A program made the position numbers and the translations under genes. Below are positions 17,249-26,505 of a DNA stretch of 64,000 nucleotides, one piece after another (the stretch's first letter is position 1; each line of letters begins with the position of its first letter). The notes under the pieces are model-generated. The model had not been told where the DNA came from and made no database searches. It worked only from the letters and a program-made list of their open reading frames with translations. The DNA is from Desulfovibrio ferrophilus. Lineage in GTDB: Bacteria; Desulfobacterota; Desulfovibrionia; Desulfovibrionales; Desulfovibrionaceae. The stretch lies in NCBI RefSeq assembly GCF_003966735.1, contig NZ_AP017378.1, forward strand, positions 1,225,501-1,289,500, in the 5' to 3' direction.

Positions 17249-19228
17249 ATGCTAACTGCGGTCAACCCTGAAATGGACGCCAAGGCAGTCAATGTGATCA
17301 AAGGCCTTGTCATGGACACCGTGCGCAAAGCCAATTCCGGTCATCCGGGCGGCCCCATGTCCTCTGCTGACATGGCCTATGTGCTCTACAAGGACTTTCT
17401 CAACTTTGACCCTGACAACTCCGACTGGTTCAACCGCGACCGGTTCGTTCTCTCTGCAGGGCACGAATCCTCTCTGCTTTACGCTCTGCTGAACCTGAGC
17501 GGATGGCTTGAGATCGACGACCTGAAAGCCTTCCGCCAGTTCGGTAGCCGCACCCCAGGGCACCCCGAATGCGATATGGCTCCCGGCGTCGAGGCCACTA
17601 CCGGGCCTCTGGGACAGGGTTTCGCCATGTCTGTAGGTATGGCCACGGCAGAATCAGTGCTGCGCAACAGACTGGGCAACGAACTTTGCAGCCACTTCAC
17701 CTACGCGCTTGCTTCCGACGGTGACATCCAGGAGCCTATTGCTCTGGGTTCCGCTGCTCTGGCAGGCCTGTGGGGACTTGGCAAGCTGATCGTTTTCTAT
17801 GATTCCAACGACGTCCAGTTGGCTGGCCCCGTATCCCGCTGCGATTGCATGGACTACGCCAAGGCCTTCGAGGCCATGTGCTGGCAGGTCATCACCATTG
17901 ATGGTCACGATCACGAACAGATCCGAAAGGCCGTGATGAATGCCCAGTTGGAGACCGAACGCCCGACCCTGATCATCGGCAAGACCGTCATGGCCAAGGG
18001 TTCCGCCAATCTGGAAGGCGACCACAACACTCACGGTGCGCCGTTGTCGCCCGAAGAAATTGCTGCCACTAAAACCAAAATGGGCCTGGACCCCGAAAAG
18101 CACTTTGACGTGCCTGAGGATGTTCTGACCCATTTCCGCTCCCGCTTCGGGCATCTCGAGGCCGAGGCTGGCAAGTGGCGCCGCAAATTGGCTGCCAAAC
18201 TGGACGAAGGCGGCGACTTTGAGACCCTGTGGAATGCCGTAACGGCCAACCGCGAAGATCTCACCCTTGAAATGCCCGAGTTCACCCCCGGTGAAATGGT
18301 GGCTACCCGCAAGGCCTGGGGCGCGGCTCTCAACGAAATCATGCACCAGTTGCCGCTATTGGTTGGAGGTTCCGCTGACCTCGACCCGTCCAACCAAACC
18401 GTTAAATTCCGCGACACCGTGGGCATCTTCGGCACCGACAATCCTTCGGGCCGCAACCTGTCCTTCGGCGTTCGCGAATTCCCCATGGGTGCCATCCTGA
18501 ATGGTATGGCCCTGCATGGTGGTATCGTGCCCTTCGGCGCGACGTTCCTGGTCTTCTCAGACTATGAGCGCAACGCCCTGCGCATGAGCGCCTTGCAGAA
18601 GCTGCCCGTGCTGCATGTCTTCACGCACGATTCCTTCTATGTCGGCGAAGACGGCCCAACCCACCAGCCCATTGAGCACGTCAGTTCCCTGCGTCTGATT
18701 CCGGACATGCTGGTCATGCGCCCGGCCGACGCCTACGAGACCACAGCTTGCCTGCAAATCGCTTTGACACAGCCCGAGCGCCCCACCTGCCTGATGCTGA
18801 CCCGCCAGGGTCTGCCGGTACTGGACCCCGCTCAGGTTGGCGACGGTCCCAAAAAGGGAGGCTATGTGCTTCAGGACTGTGACGGCGAGCCTGAAATCGT
18901 GATCATGGCCTCCGGTTCCGAAGTCTCCTTGGGAATTAAGGCAGCCAAGTTGCTTGAAGGCAAGCGCATCCGCGTGGTAAGCATACCCTCCATGGAGTTG
19001 TTCGACGAACAGCCTGCGGAGTATCGTGCTTCCGTCATTCCTGCCGGTGCCTTCAAGGTCGCCGTGGAAGCGGGACGCCCCGAACTTTGGTACAAGTACA
19101 CCGGCACCGATGGTCTTATCCATGGGATGACCCATTTCGGCGCATCCGCGCCCGGCAAGGTGCTCGAAGAAGAATATGGTTTCACCCCCGAGAAGCTGGC
19201 CGCACTCATTAACGAGAAGCTCGGTTAA
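17249..19228 (+). CDS. tkt: Transketolase
   Basis: Thiamine-diphosphate enzyme moving two-carbon units between sugar phosphates. At 659 residues it is of full length. It has HPGGPMSSAD near the N-terminus, the ThDP motif starting SDGDIQEPIALG and ending in DSNDVQL, the pyrimidine domain segment HDSFYVGEDGPTHQPIEH, and a C-terminal transketolase domain. CGAGGAACGACACC precedes ATG 17249. glpX follows 34 bases later, so the genes are very likely cotranscribed. Confidence 0.96.
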   Translation: MLTAVNPEMDAKAVNVIKGLVMDTVRKANSGHPGGPMSSADMAYVLYKDFLNFDPDNSDWFNRDRFVLSAGHESSLLYALLNLSGWLEIDDLKAFRQFGSRTPGHPECDMAPGVEATTGPLGQGFAMSVGMATAESVLRNRLGNELCSHFTYALASDGDIQEPIALGSAALAGLWGLGKLIVFYDSNDVQLAGPVSRCDCMDYAKAFEAMCWQVITIDGHDHEQIRKAVMNAQLETERPTLIIGKTVMAKGSANLEGDHNTHGAPLSPEEIAATKTKMGLDPEKHFDVPEDVLTHFRSRFGHLEAEAGKWRRKLAAKLDEGGDFETLWNAVTANREDLTLEMPEFTPGEMVATRKAWGAALNEIMHQLPLLVGGSADLDPSNQTVKFRDTVGIFGTDNPSGRNLSFGVREFPMGAILNGMALHGGIVPFGATFLVFSDYERNALRMSALQKLPVLHVFTHDSFYVGEDGPTHQPIEHVSSLRLIPDMLVMRPADAYETTACLQIALTQPERPTCLMLTRQGLPVLDPAQVGDGPKKGGYVLQDCDGEPEIVIMASGSEVSLGIKAAKLLEGKRIRVVSIPSMELFDEQPAEYRASVIPAGAFKVAVEAGRPELWYKYTGTDGLIHGMTHFGASAPGKVLEEEYGFTPEKLAALINEKLG

Positions 19229-19262
19229 CAGCTACACTCGGCAGACCCTAGGAGAGATTCCT

Positions 19263-20246
19263 GTGGAAGCACCGGAAAGAAATCTGGCTCTGGACCTGGT
19301 CCGAGTCACTGAAGCCGCGGCTCTGAACTCCGCGCGCTGGCTCGGTAAGGGCAACAAGGAAGAAGGCGATCGCGCTGCAGTCGATGCCATGCGCCTGTCC
19401 TTCAACGCCTTGGATATTTGCGGCAAAGTCATCATCGGCGAAGGCGAAAAGGACGAGGCTCCCATGCTCTTCAACGGTGAAGAGCTTGGAACCGGCACCG
19501 GCCCCAAAGTCGATGTTGCCGTGGACCCCGTGGAAGGTACTAACCTGCTTGCTTTCGGTCGCCCTAATGCCATCTCGGTGGTGGGCGTGGCCCCTGCAGG
19601 TGCGATGTACGACCCCGGACCGAGCTTCTATATGCAGAAGCTTGTCGTTCCCGCTGCCGCCAAGGACGTCGTGCACCTGGATGCCCCGGTCAAGGAGAAC
19701 CTGACCCGCATTGCCAAGGCTTTGGACAAGGACGTGGACGACCTGGTCGTCTTCGTGCTGGACAAGCCCCGGCACAAGAAGCTGATCGAAGAAATCCGTG
19801 CAGCTGGTGCCCGTATCGAATTGCATACAGACGGCGACGTGGCCGGTTCACTGATGGCCGTTGATCCCCGTATCAACGTGGATGTGATGATGGGAACAGG
19901 CGGCACTCCCGAAGGTGTGCTTTCGGCCTGCGCCATCCGCGCCATGGGCGGCGAGATGCTGGCCCGCCTGGACCCGCGCTCCAAGGCCGAGGAAGGCGCA
20001 CTCATGGACGCCGGCAAAGACATCCGCGACATCCTGACCGTTAAGACCCTGGTCAAGACCGATGACGTGTACTTTGTTGCCACCGGTATCTCAGGAGGCA
20101 CATTCCTGAGTGGCGTGCGCTACACCGGTAACGGTGCGATCACCCACTCCCTGGTCATGCGCGGTAAAACAGGCTGTATCCGCTTTGTGGAAGCCCACCA
20201 TGCCTTCGAGCGGGTAATGCGCTTCTCCTCGGTCAAGTACGACTAG
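19263..20246 (+). CDS. glpX: Class II fructose-1,6-bisphosphatase
   Basis: Gluconeogenic phosphatase of the GlpX type, 327 residues. Metal and substrate segments are visible: IGEGEKDEAPMLFNGE, VDPVEGTNLLAFGRPNA and GTGGTPEGVLSACAIRAMGG. The frame extends upstream into tkt, but GTG 19263 has AGGAGAG at 8 bases and matches the usual N-terminus (EAPERNLALDLVRVTEAAA). It ends the rpiB-tkt-glpX run and is followed by a terminator. Confidence 0.95.
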   Translation: MEAPERNLALDLVRVTEAAALNSARWLGKGNKEEGDRAAVDAMRLSFNALDICGKVIIGEGEKDEAPMLFNGEELGTGTGPKVDVAVDPVEGTNLLAFGRPNAISVVGVAPAGAMYDPGPSFYMQKLVVPAAAKDVVHLDAPVKENLTRIAKALDKDVDDLVVFVLDKPRHKKLIEEIRAAGARIELHTDGDVAGSLMAVDPRINVDVMMGTGGTPEGVLSACAIRAMGGEMLARLDPRSKAEEGALMDAGKDIRDILTVKTLVKTDDVYFVATGISGGTFLSGVRYTGNGAITHSLVMRGKTGCIRFVEAHHAFERVMRFSSVKYD

Positions 20247-20280
20247 ACCAAGAGCGGCATCAACGCCGATCCATACAATC

Positions 20281-20314
20281 AAAGGCCCGCATCCGAAAGG
20301 AAGCGGGCCTTTTT
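20281..20314 (+). terminator. Rho-independent terminator after glpX
   Basis: Stem AAAGGCCCGC with GCGGGCCTTT, loop of about 12 bases, then a T-run. It ends the sugar-phosphate unit. Confidence 0.9.
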
Positions 20315-20335
20315 CGTTTGACTGTCAAAGCAAGG

Positions 20336-20683
20336 CTAGAAAGTAATCACTTCGTAGCCCTGATCCATATATTCGCTGATGGCAGGATGGCCCATCATTT
20401 CGCCGATCATGGCAATTCCCTCGGCTTTCACGGCGTCGGCCACCTCTAGTTTATGCGAGCAGGCCTTGCACGCGCCCTCGACCACGCCGGACTCCTTGAG
20501 CTTCAGATACAACTTGTGGAACATGTTCTCAGTCTGCGCCAATTCAGGGATCAACTTTACTGAAGCCCCTTCAAAGACAAGGCGTACATCGTAGCCCTTC
20601 TCCTGCATGTCCAAAGCGTTGAGCATGACGTGCACGAAGCACAACAACTCTCCATTGAAAGCAAACAAAGCAACTTTTTTCAT
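20336..20683 (-). CDS. DsrE/DsrF-like protein
   Basis: A 115-residue cytosolic DsrE-type protein (MKKVALFAFNGELLCFVH and, near the middle, GACKACSHKL). DsrE-like folds carry or transfer sulfur through conserved cysteines; here C-x-x-C occurs in ACKAC. The actual role is not known. ATG 20683 follows AGAGGAATGTG and is preferred to the GTG just before it. It lies 157 bases downstream of korB on the same strand, separated by a hairpin. Confidence 0.85.
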   Translation of the reverse strand: MKKVALFAFNGELLCFVHVMLNALDMQEKGYDVRLVFEGASVKLIPELAQTENMFHKLYLKLKESGVVEGACKACSHKLEVADAVKAEGIAMIGEMMGHPAISEYMDQGYEVITF

Positions 20684-20736
20684 CACATTCCTCTTGCTAT
20701 TTCAGATCGAAAAACTCGGATTCAGTCCAGATAACT

Positions 20737-20766
20737 CCGCCCGCCTCGGAAACTCCGGGCGGGCGG
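20737..20766 (-). terminator. GC-rich hairpin after korAB
   Basis: Read leftward, CCGCCCGCCCGGA pairs with TCCGAGGCGGGCGG around a GTT loop with one bulge. The downstream T content is low, so this may be a weak or Rho-assisted terminator between korB and the DsrE-like gene. Confidence 0.5.
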
Positions 20767-20839
20767 GATCACACCATAAATCAACAACTTCTAAGAGTCT
20801 CTGGAATGCTCACAGTTGAGTGTTACAAATAATTAGATG

Positions 20840-21691
20840 CTAGACGAACTTCTCCAACACTCTATCCAAGGCATCAAAATCCGTCGCGGCCTGAGCCAGC
20901 GGACCATTTGCCAATTGCGGAATATGCGTTTCATAGGAGGGACGATCCTGCTTGTAGATAAGCCCCAAGGGAATCTCGTCTCCAAACTTGTCGGCTGTCT
21001 GCATGGCGACACTCCAATCCGTGGGATCGTAATCGTCAGGCAGATTCACACAGCGTTCCTTATACCAGGCATAGGTATTGATCTTGTTGAAAGACACGCA
21101 CGGTTGCAGAATATCCACCAAGGCAAATCCTTCATGGCGCATGGCCAATTCGATCATCTGGGCCAGATGTTCCGTATCACCGGCGAAGGACCGGGCCACA
21201 AAGCTGCACTTCATGGCGACCGCGACGGCAACGGGATTGAACGGGGTGGCGGCCACTCCCAAAGGCTGAGTCTTGGTGACCTGCCCAGTCATGGTGGTCG
21301 GGCTGGCCTGGCCTTTGGTCAATCCATAAATCTGGTTGTTGTGCGCCAGCAGAGTCATATTCACATTGCGTCGCACGGCAGCCAGGAAGTGGTTCCCGCC
21401 CTCGCCATAAGAACAGCCATCGCCCGAGGAAACGAGCACAGGGAGGTTCGTATTGGACAACCGGACGGCCTGAGCCACGGGCAGTGCCCGTCCATGCAAG
21501 CCATTGAACATGTTCGATCTGAGATAATGAGGGGCCTTGGCCGCCTGCCCGATACCGGACACGTAGACGAACTGATGCGGGGCGATATCCTGAGCAAGCA
21601 ATGCCTGGCGCACGGCCTGCATGATACCGAAATTTCCACACCCGGGGCACCAGGAGGTCGTGAATTCACCGTAGTCTTCGATCTTGACCAT
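20840..21691 (-). CDS. korB: 2-oxoacid:ferredoxin oxidoreductase, beta subunit
   Basis: Thiamine-diphosphate and [4Fe-4S] subunit of a two-subunit 2-oxoacid:ferredoxin oxidoreductase, 283 residues. It shows CPGCGNFG (C15, C18), the ThDP motif SGDGCSYGEGG, NNQIYGLTKGQASPT, and a further cysteine in ILQPCVSFN. The KorB/OorB-like sequence suggests 2-oxoglutarate as substrate, but this is not proven. It starts 10 bases after korA, with GGAGGCTCTC before ATG 21691. It supplies low-potential electrons to ferredoxin in anaerobic metabolism. Confidence 0.92.
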   Translation of the reverse strand: MVKIEDYGEFTTSWCPGCGNFGIMQAVRQALLAQDIAPHQFVYVSGIGQAAKAPHYLRSNMFNGLHGRALPVAQAVRLSNTNLPVLVSSGDGCSYGEGGNHFLAAVRRNVNMTLLAHNNQIYGLTKGQASPTTMTGQVTKTQPLGVAATPFNPVAVAVAMKCSFVARSFAGDTEHLAQMIELAMRHEGFALVDILQPCVSFNKINTYAWYKERCVNLPDDYDPTDWSVAMQTADKFGDEIPLGLIYKQDRPSYETHIPQLANGPLAQAATDFDALDRVLEKFV

Positions 21692-21700
21692 GAGAGCCTC

Positions 21701-23401
21701 CTATGCCTCGAGCGCGCCCGACTTGTGCAGCGCGGTGACAATATATTCGGGAGTGAAGGGCCGACCGTCATATTTCAGAACAAGTCCGGTATACTGGGCC
21801 CCGGCCAACTTCAACAACGCGGCAAACTGTCCTGTGGCGTTGCCTTCCACCACGACGATCTTTTTGGCTGCATCGAATTTTGCGGCAAACTGATCCAGCT
21901 TGAGAGGCCAGACCTGCGAGAAATGCAATGACGCGGCTTGCACCCCGTCGGCCCGTAAATCCATGGCCGCCTCATCGGCAGCACCCTTGGTAGAGCCCCA
22001 GGACACCAGCAGGACATCCGGACTCTCCGGGCCGATGTAGGAAGGCGCGACCACGTCTTCCCACAGGCCACAGCCTTTGCGCAGACGTTTCTGCTTCTGC
22101 TCGATGCGCATCTCGATGTCTTCGGTAATATGCCCATCAGGGGTGTGTTCGTGCGAATCTCCTACCACCAGCGTTTCGGAGAATCCCGGTATCACCCGAG
22201 GAGAGACGCCACTATCCGTCACGGCATAGCGTTCATACGGCCCCTCGCCCGCCCATTCCTTGAGGGGTGAAGCTGGAGCAGGAAGCGAACGGGTGTCGAA
22301 GGGTTCCACAGAGCGGAAAGAATCGGCCAGGAACTGGTCCGAAAGCACGAACACTGGACTTTGGTAACGCTCGGCCTGATCAAAGGCGCGATGCGCGAGT
22401 CGGAAGGCTTCCTCAACCGTTCCAGGGGCAAAGATGGCCCGTGGGTATTCGCCGTGTCCTGCGTACAGCACCAGATTCAAATCCGCCTGTTCCGTTCGAG
22501 TGGGTAGCCCCGTCGCCGGACCGGGACGCATGGCAACCACGCACACCAACGGAGTCTCCGCCACTGCCGCAAGGCTCACGCCTTCGGTCATCAACGCAAA
22601 CCCGCCGCCCGAGGTCGGCACAAGGGATCTGGCACCGGCATACGAAGCGCCAATAGCCATGTTCATGGCCGCAATTTCATCCTCTACCTGCTCCACCACC
22701 ACCCCAAGCTCGCGGCCATGGGTAATGAGATTCTGCGCCACCGAAGTGGCCGGAGTCATGGGATAGAACGAACAGAATTTCACGCCGGCAGCCATGGCTC
22801 CCAGAGCAATGGCTTCGTTGCCGCCCATCATCAGTCGCTTTACCGGAGCGGGAACAGGAGCAAGCGGTTCAATGCCAGCGTTCTGCTCCGCCACCCAGGC
22901 ATAGGCAGCATCCAGCACCTCGTGATTCTGCTTGACGATGGCCTCGCCTTTCTTGGTGAAGGTATCGGTCAGCAATTTAGCGGGCACATCGCGATCAAGT
23001 CCCAAAAGGGACGCCAGCAGTCCCAGCGCAGCCACATTCTGAAAAATTGGTTTGGGAGCAAGATCCTTGAAGGAGATGGACAACCCAGGACGCCCCTTGG
23101 AATCCAGAGCCTCATCGCAAATAATCAGACCACCATCACCCAATTCATTCAGGTGCAAATCCACGGTTTCCTGATTCAAAGCCACCAGAAAATCCATGGC
23201 CTCACGCGGGGCATAAATCTCATCCACACTGGCACGGATGATATAGGTATTATGCCCTCCCCGAACCCGGGACATATAATCCTGACGGACGACAACATGG
23301 TAGCCGCTGCGAATCAGAGACTTGGTGAGCAATTGCCCCACCGTAGCCAGCCCCTGGCCCGCCGCTCCACCAATCATAATATTTACGGTTTTCTCCGGCA
23401 T
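21701..23401 (-). CDS. korA: 2-oxoacid:ferredoxin oxidoreductase, fused gamma-alpha subunit
   Basis: A 566-residue subunit with an N-terminal gamma domain (GGAAGQGLATVGQLLTKSL, about residues 10-28), then the alpha pyrimidine domain (GGNEAIALGAMAAGVKF, YPMTPATSVAQ) and a C-terminal transketolase-like domain. The frame is open to 23503, but ATG 23401 has GAGGAGAG and the natural N-terminus. It pairs with korB downstream; no separate delta/ferredoxin subunit gene follows. The gene order korA-korB is standard for this two-subunit type. Confidence 0.92.
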   Translation of the reverse strand: MPEKTVNIMIGGAAGQGLATVGQLLTKSLIRSGYHVVVRQDYMSRVRGGHNTYIIRASVDEIYAPREAMDFLVALNQETVDLHLNELGDGGLIICDEALDSKGRPGLSISFKDLAPKPIFQNVAALGLLASLLGLDRDVPAKLLTDTFTKKGEAIVKQNHEVLDAAYAWVAEQNAGIEPLAPVPAPVKRLMMGGNEAIALGAMAAGVKFCSFYPMTPATSVAQNLITHGRELGVVVEQVEDEIAAMNMAIGASYAGARSLVPTSGGGFALMTEGVSLAAVAETPLVCVVAMRPGPATGLPTRTEQADLNLVLYAGHGEYPRAIFAPGTVEEAFRLAHRAFDQAERYQSPVFVLSDQFLADSFRSVEPFDTRSLPAPASPLKEWAGEGPYERYAVTDSGVSPRVIPGFSETLVVGDSHEHTPDGHITEDIEMRIEQKQKRLRKGCGLWEDVVAPSYIGPESPDVLLVSWGSTKGAADEAAMDLRADGVQAASLHFSQVWPLKLDQFAAKFDAAKKIVVVEGNATGQFAALLKLAGAQYTGLVLKYDGRPFTPEYIVTALHKSGALEA

Positions 23402-23484
23402 GCGCTCTCCTCTTCGCCACTCTGGGCGAATCGTTCTCTCGCTCCTGGGAGGATTCTCCACCGAAAAGAGGTGTGGTGGAAGGA

Positions 23485-23515
23485 TAAAGGCTGCGCCCCA
23501 CAAGCAAGCGCAGCC
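23485..23515 (-). terminator. Terminator after ferritin gene
   Basis: On the minus strand an 8-bp stem GGCTGCGC/GCGCAGCC with a loop of about 11 bases is followed by TTTATCC. It lies 14 bases past the ferritin stop and separates ferritin from korAB. Confidence 0.75.
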
Positions 23516-23528
23516 CTGTATGGAGTAT

Positions 23529-24038
23529 TTATTCGGCAGCAGGCGGGGTGAAGATGCGAGTGGCCATCTCCTTATCCAGCATGTACATGCCGGCCCCGTC
23601 CTTGGATACGAGCTTCAGCTTATGCAGAACCTCGCCCACGCTATCTTCCTCTTCAACCTGTTCTTCAATGAACCACTGCAGGAAGATGCAGGCCGCGTGG
23701 TCCTTTTCTTCCTGAGCCAAAGACATCAGGTCGTTGATTCGAGCGGTAACATGCTGCTCGTGCTCAAGGGTATGCTCAACAACTGCCAATGCGGATTTCC
23801 ACTGATGATCGGGCTTGTCGATGGCCTGAAGTTCAATCTTGCCGCCACGTTCCAGCACGTAATCATAGAATTTCATGGCATGAGCCAGTTCTTCCTGCCC
23901 CTGCAGGCGCATCCAATGGGCAAATCCGGGCAGTCCCTCATCCGCGCACCATGCGGACATCGAGAGATAGAGATATCCAGAGTACATTTCCCATTTGATC
24001 TGTTCATTGATGGCCTGTTCCATTTTCTTGTTCAGCAT
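23529..24038 (-). CDS. ftnA: Bacterial non-haem ferritin
   Basis: Iron-storage ferritin of 169 residues. Ferroxidase ligands can be placed at E17 (IKWEMYSGYLYLSM), E50 and H53 (QGQEELAHAMKFYDY), with later glutamates in LAQEEKDHAA and FIEEQVEEE. GGAGGAATAC precedes ATG 24038, preferred over an ATG four codons upstream. It is a single-gene unit with its own terminator; a weak candidate promoter lies about 90 bases upstream. Confidence 0.95.
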   Translation of the reverse strand: MLNKKMEQAINEQIKWEMYSGYLYLSMSAWCADEGLPGFAHWMRLQGQEELAHAMKFYDYVLERGGKIELQAIDKPDHQWKSALAVVEHTLEHEQHVTARINDLMSLAQEEKDHAACIFLQWFIEEQVEEEDSVGEVLHKLKLVSKDGAGMYMLDKEMATRIFTPPAAE

Positions 24039-24338
24039 GTATTCCTCCAAAGCTATTCGTCAAAAAATGAGTGAAGTGCCAGGTCCGCTTGCTCTTCCAA
24101 AGCGAAAACCACCATAAGCACGGGATTTATGACAGTCTTCAGATTTACATTTCAAGGCTTGTTGCGCAAGGATAAAAACTGTCATCTCCGACACACAAAC
24201 GACACAGAACGGCTCAACGCTTGTGAAGACTTTCCCGCGGGTTGCCCTTAGTTTTCGAATGAGGCATAGATGTGAGCCCGGCTGACACACAGCTGGACCC
24301 GCCATCCGTCAACGCATTAGCAAGGGGAAAGGGAACGC
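24039..24338. other. Divergent intergenic region between ferritin and small zinc protein
   Basis: These 300 bases separate two divergently read genes. Apart from the possible ferritin promoter no gene or strong hairpin is visible; the open frame on the minus strand lacks a start signal. Confidence 0.5.
24128..24155 (-). promoter_or_regulatory. ftnA: Possible sigma-70 promoter of ferritin
   Basis: On the minus strand TTGAAA and TCATAA are separated by 17 bases, about 90 bases before the ferritin start. The match to the -10 consensus is only partial, and no clear Fur box is seen. Confidence 0.3.
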
Positions 24339-24554
24339 ATGCTCAATTCGCCAGTGGGTTTTGGCACACCGCGCCAAGCGGACACCGAAATGTTCTGTAA
24401 GAAATGTGAAGGATCATTACGTGTTATTCGTTCCTGCCGAGAAGTCACCGTTTTCTGCAACAAATGCGGTGGCCGCTTCCGCCTGGAAGAGTACGTCGAC
24501 TACATCGATGACATCGAAGACTTCATGGGCAACGTCCCCTGCGATAGAATCTAG
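24339..24554 (+). CDS. Small zinc-ribbon protein
   Basis: A 71-residue protein with two CxxC pairs (C20/C23 and C40/C43), typical of a zinc ribbon, and an acidic C-terminus (EEYVDYIDDIEDFMG). The purine-rich GGGGAAAGGGAA precedes ATG 24339; an internal ATG at 24390 just before the first CxxC pair is an alternative start. Small dual-CxxC proteins of this kind are common in Desulfovibrio-type genomes. Function unknown. Confidence 0.75.
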   Translation: MLNSPVGFGTPRQADTEMFCKKCEGSLRVIRSCREVTVFCNKCGGRFRLEEYVDYIDDIEDFMGNVPCDRI

Positions 24555-24684
24555 CGCCTCCCAATTCCAGAGTCCCCGTCACAAGCTCCCATAGCAACGC
24601 TTCAAACCAAGCGTTCTCCTGTCGTGCCCTAATGTCCCCAGCCCTTGGGCTTGCACCGCCTGTGGCGCTGTTTTCACTTCCACC

Positions 24685-25434
24685 CTACTTTCCGTTGAGC
24701 GACCAGTCATAGTCCAGAAAACGAACCTCGACCTTGGGCCCCAAGGCACGCATCCCCTGAGCCAAGTCACCGGTGGCGTATCGCATCAGATACTGTGCCA
24801 CATCACCAAAATCATCCCCGTACCACTTGAATATACGCGAAACAGAAAGCATCTCACCCTGAAGAACCACATTGCGCCCATCGTTGACGAATGAACGTGC
24901 CCGCTCGGTAAGCTGTTCATTCAATCGTTGCCCCTCATAGGGCTCCGTCAAAAGCGGAGGACAGCTCTTGGAGGCGCAGTTAATGGCAAAATGCACTCTT
25001 GGGTCCTTGAACTCCGGGATCAGGATATCCTTCTCCACATTATCCAGATGCAATTCCTGCCCACCGATGACAATGAACTTACGCTTCCAGGGGCTTGAAA
25101 ACAGGCCACCAAGATCACGAATACTCTCAACCCCCGGATACTCGCTAAGAATCAGTTTCAGCGTGAACGCATTGTACACATTGATCCAGTAGGCAAAACG
25201 TTCATCCTGCCCCAGAGACTGAGGGTTGATTCCGCGCAGCACATCCAGATAGGCATCCAGCTCGGCTTCGCGAATCTTCAATGCCCGATAATCAACCTCA
25301 CCCGTCGGGCTTACATTCGCGTCCAGCAGTGCCGCATAAATGGTATTGTCCACCAGCGGCGGATGCTGGGCTTCTGCCCCGCCTGCCCCGCCCATCATCA
25401 AAGCCAGCACTATAAAAACAAATATTCCACGCAT
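24685..25434 (-). CDS. Exported DUF547 family protein
   Basis: A 249-residue protein with a signal peptide (about residues 1-22, ending GGAEAQ) and a DUF547 domain, recognised by YWINVYNAFTLKLIL, SIRDLGGLF and the cysteine motif INCASKSCPPL. The family has a thiol-hydrolase-like fold of unknown activity. AAAGGAGCGAATC precedes ATG 25434. It is divergent from the FlgO operon and has no obvious partner. Confidence 0.88.
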   Translation of the reverse strand: MRGIFVFIVLALMMGGAGGAEAQHPPLVDNTIYAALLDANVSPTGEVDYRALKIREAELDAYLDVLRGINPQSLGQDERFAYWINVYNAFTLKLILSEYPGVESIRDLGGLFSSPWKRKFIVIGGQELHLDNVEKDILIPEFKDPRVHFAINCASKSCPPLLTEPYEGQRLNEQLTERARSFVNDGRNVVLQGEMLSVSRIFKWYGDDFGDVAQYLMRYATGDLAQGMRALGPKVEVRFLDYDWSLNGK

Positions 25435-25529
25435 GATTCGCTCCTTTCGATTGAATCCTTATTCTACTGTAAAATCGGTCCTCTGGAAACAGGGGTCAAA
25501 ATATTCCCCCATTGAGCCCCCACGTTGTG

Positions 25530-25557
25530 TAAAGGAAAAATCGTAAGCAGCCGATAT
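25530..25557 (+). promoter_or_regulatory. Sigma-28 (FliA) type promoter of the FlgO operon
   Basis: TAAA at 25530-25533, 16 bases, then GCCGATAT at 25550-25557, close to the FliA consensus (TAAA and GCCGATAA). It lies 54 bases before the FlgO start. The same TAAA-N16-nCCGATA layout occurs before the flgM gene pair at 48874-48901. Confidence 0.7.
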
Positions 25558-25610
25558 GAACGTCAGGATAGTAGAAGTAACGCGCACCGCGCGAACCCAT
25601 GGGAGAGAGC

Positions 25611-26489
25611 ATGCATACCGCGAAAGCGTTTCCGGCCATATTGGCACTCATCCTGCTGCTGGCCGTACCCGCACTGGCGGCGGACGACGCCCCGAACGAC
25701 ATGACCGCTCACAAGCTGGCTCAACGTAATGCCCAAGCCACAGGGCAGCAGGGTCCGTTTGATCCGGGCGCAGGCGTCAAGGCCTTCAAGACCGGCAAAA
25801 TCGATGTGAATGGGCAATCCTATGGACTGCACAGCGATGGTCAGGTTCACGCCGGAACCATGCTGCCTGATGGCCGTGGCGATTATGTCTGGGTTGGCTC
25901 GGACAAGCCGATCCCCATGCCTTCCGCCGAACATGCCGGTGGTCGCGAGATTCGCCTCAAGGTTCGTGAGATGGCCTCGCAACTGTTCGAAAAGCTCGGC
26001 ACAAACGGCTTGCAGGACGGCGTTGCCATGCCCGCCTCATTCGTAAACCAGGACAACTTTGAAAGCTCCTCTTCCTTTGGGCGTTACATCGCCGAACAAC
26101 TCTTCTACGAGCTGAACCAACTGGGTATCCCCGTACGTGAATACCGCACCCTGCCACGCATCATGACACGCCCCGAAGACGGCGAGTTCGCCCTGACCCG
26201 CAGCATGGAAGAACAGGCTCCTGTGCCCACGACCGGGCTGGTGCTGACGGGAACCTACTATTTCGACAAGCACAATGTGTTCGTCAATGCGCGCCTTTTC
26301 CGTCCGCTGGACGGCATGGTGCTGCGCACTGCGAATCTGGTCTTTGCCCAGACTCCGGTCACACGGACCATGCTCTCCCGCGGGACCGGCATCCGGCTGC
26401 AACAGGCCGAAACCGAGGTCAAATCCTTTGCCAAGCTGAAGGACGAGGCCAGTCTGGAATTCATGCTCCAGCAGGACGACCTGCACTAG
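25611..26489 (+). CDS. FlgO-domain outer membrane protein
   Basis: A 292-residue exported protein: signal peptide (residues 1-23, ending ALAA), a stretch of unique sequence, then a FlgO-type domain with SSFGRYIAEQLFYELNQLG and LTGTYYFDKHNVFVNARLF. FlgO proteins of Vibrio are outer-membrane proteins needed for flagellar function. GGGAGAGAGC supports ATG 25611 over an ATG at 25599. It is first in a three-gene run with a small lipoprotein and a second FlgO protein, behind a sigma-28-like promoter. Confidence 0.85.
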   Translation: MHTAKAFPAILALILLLAVPALAADDAPNDMTAHKLAQRNAQATGQQGPFDPGAGVKAFKTGKIDVNGQSYGLHSDGQVHAGTMLPDGRGDYVWVGSDKPIPMPSAEHAGGREIRLKVREMASQLFEKLGTNGLQDGVAMPASFVNQDNFESSSSFGRYIAEQLFYELNQLGIPVREYRTLPRIMTRPEDGEFALTRSMEEQAPVPTTGLVLTGTYYFDKHNVFVNARLFRPLDGMVLRTANLVFAQTPVTRTMLSRGTGIRLQQAETEVKSFAKLKDEASLEFMLQQDDLH

Positions 26490-26505
26490 CAGGAAGGAAA
26501 AGCAC

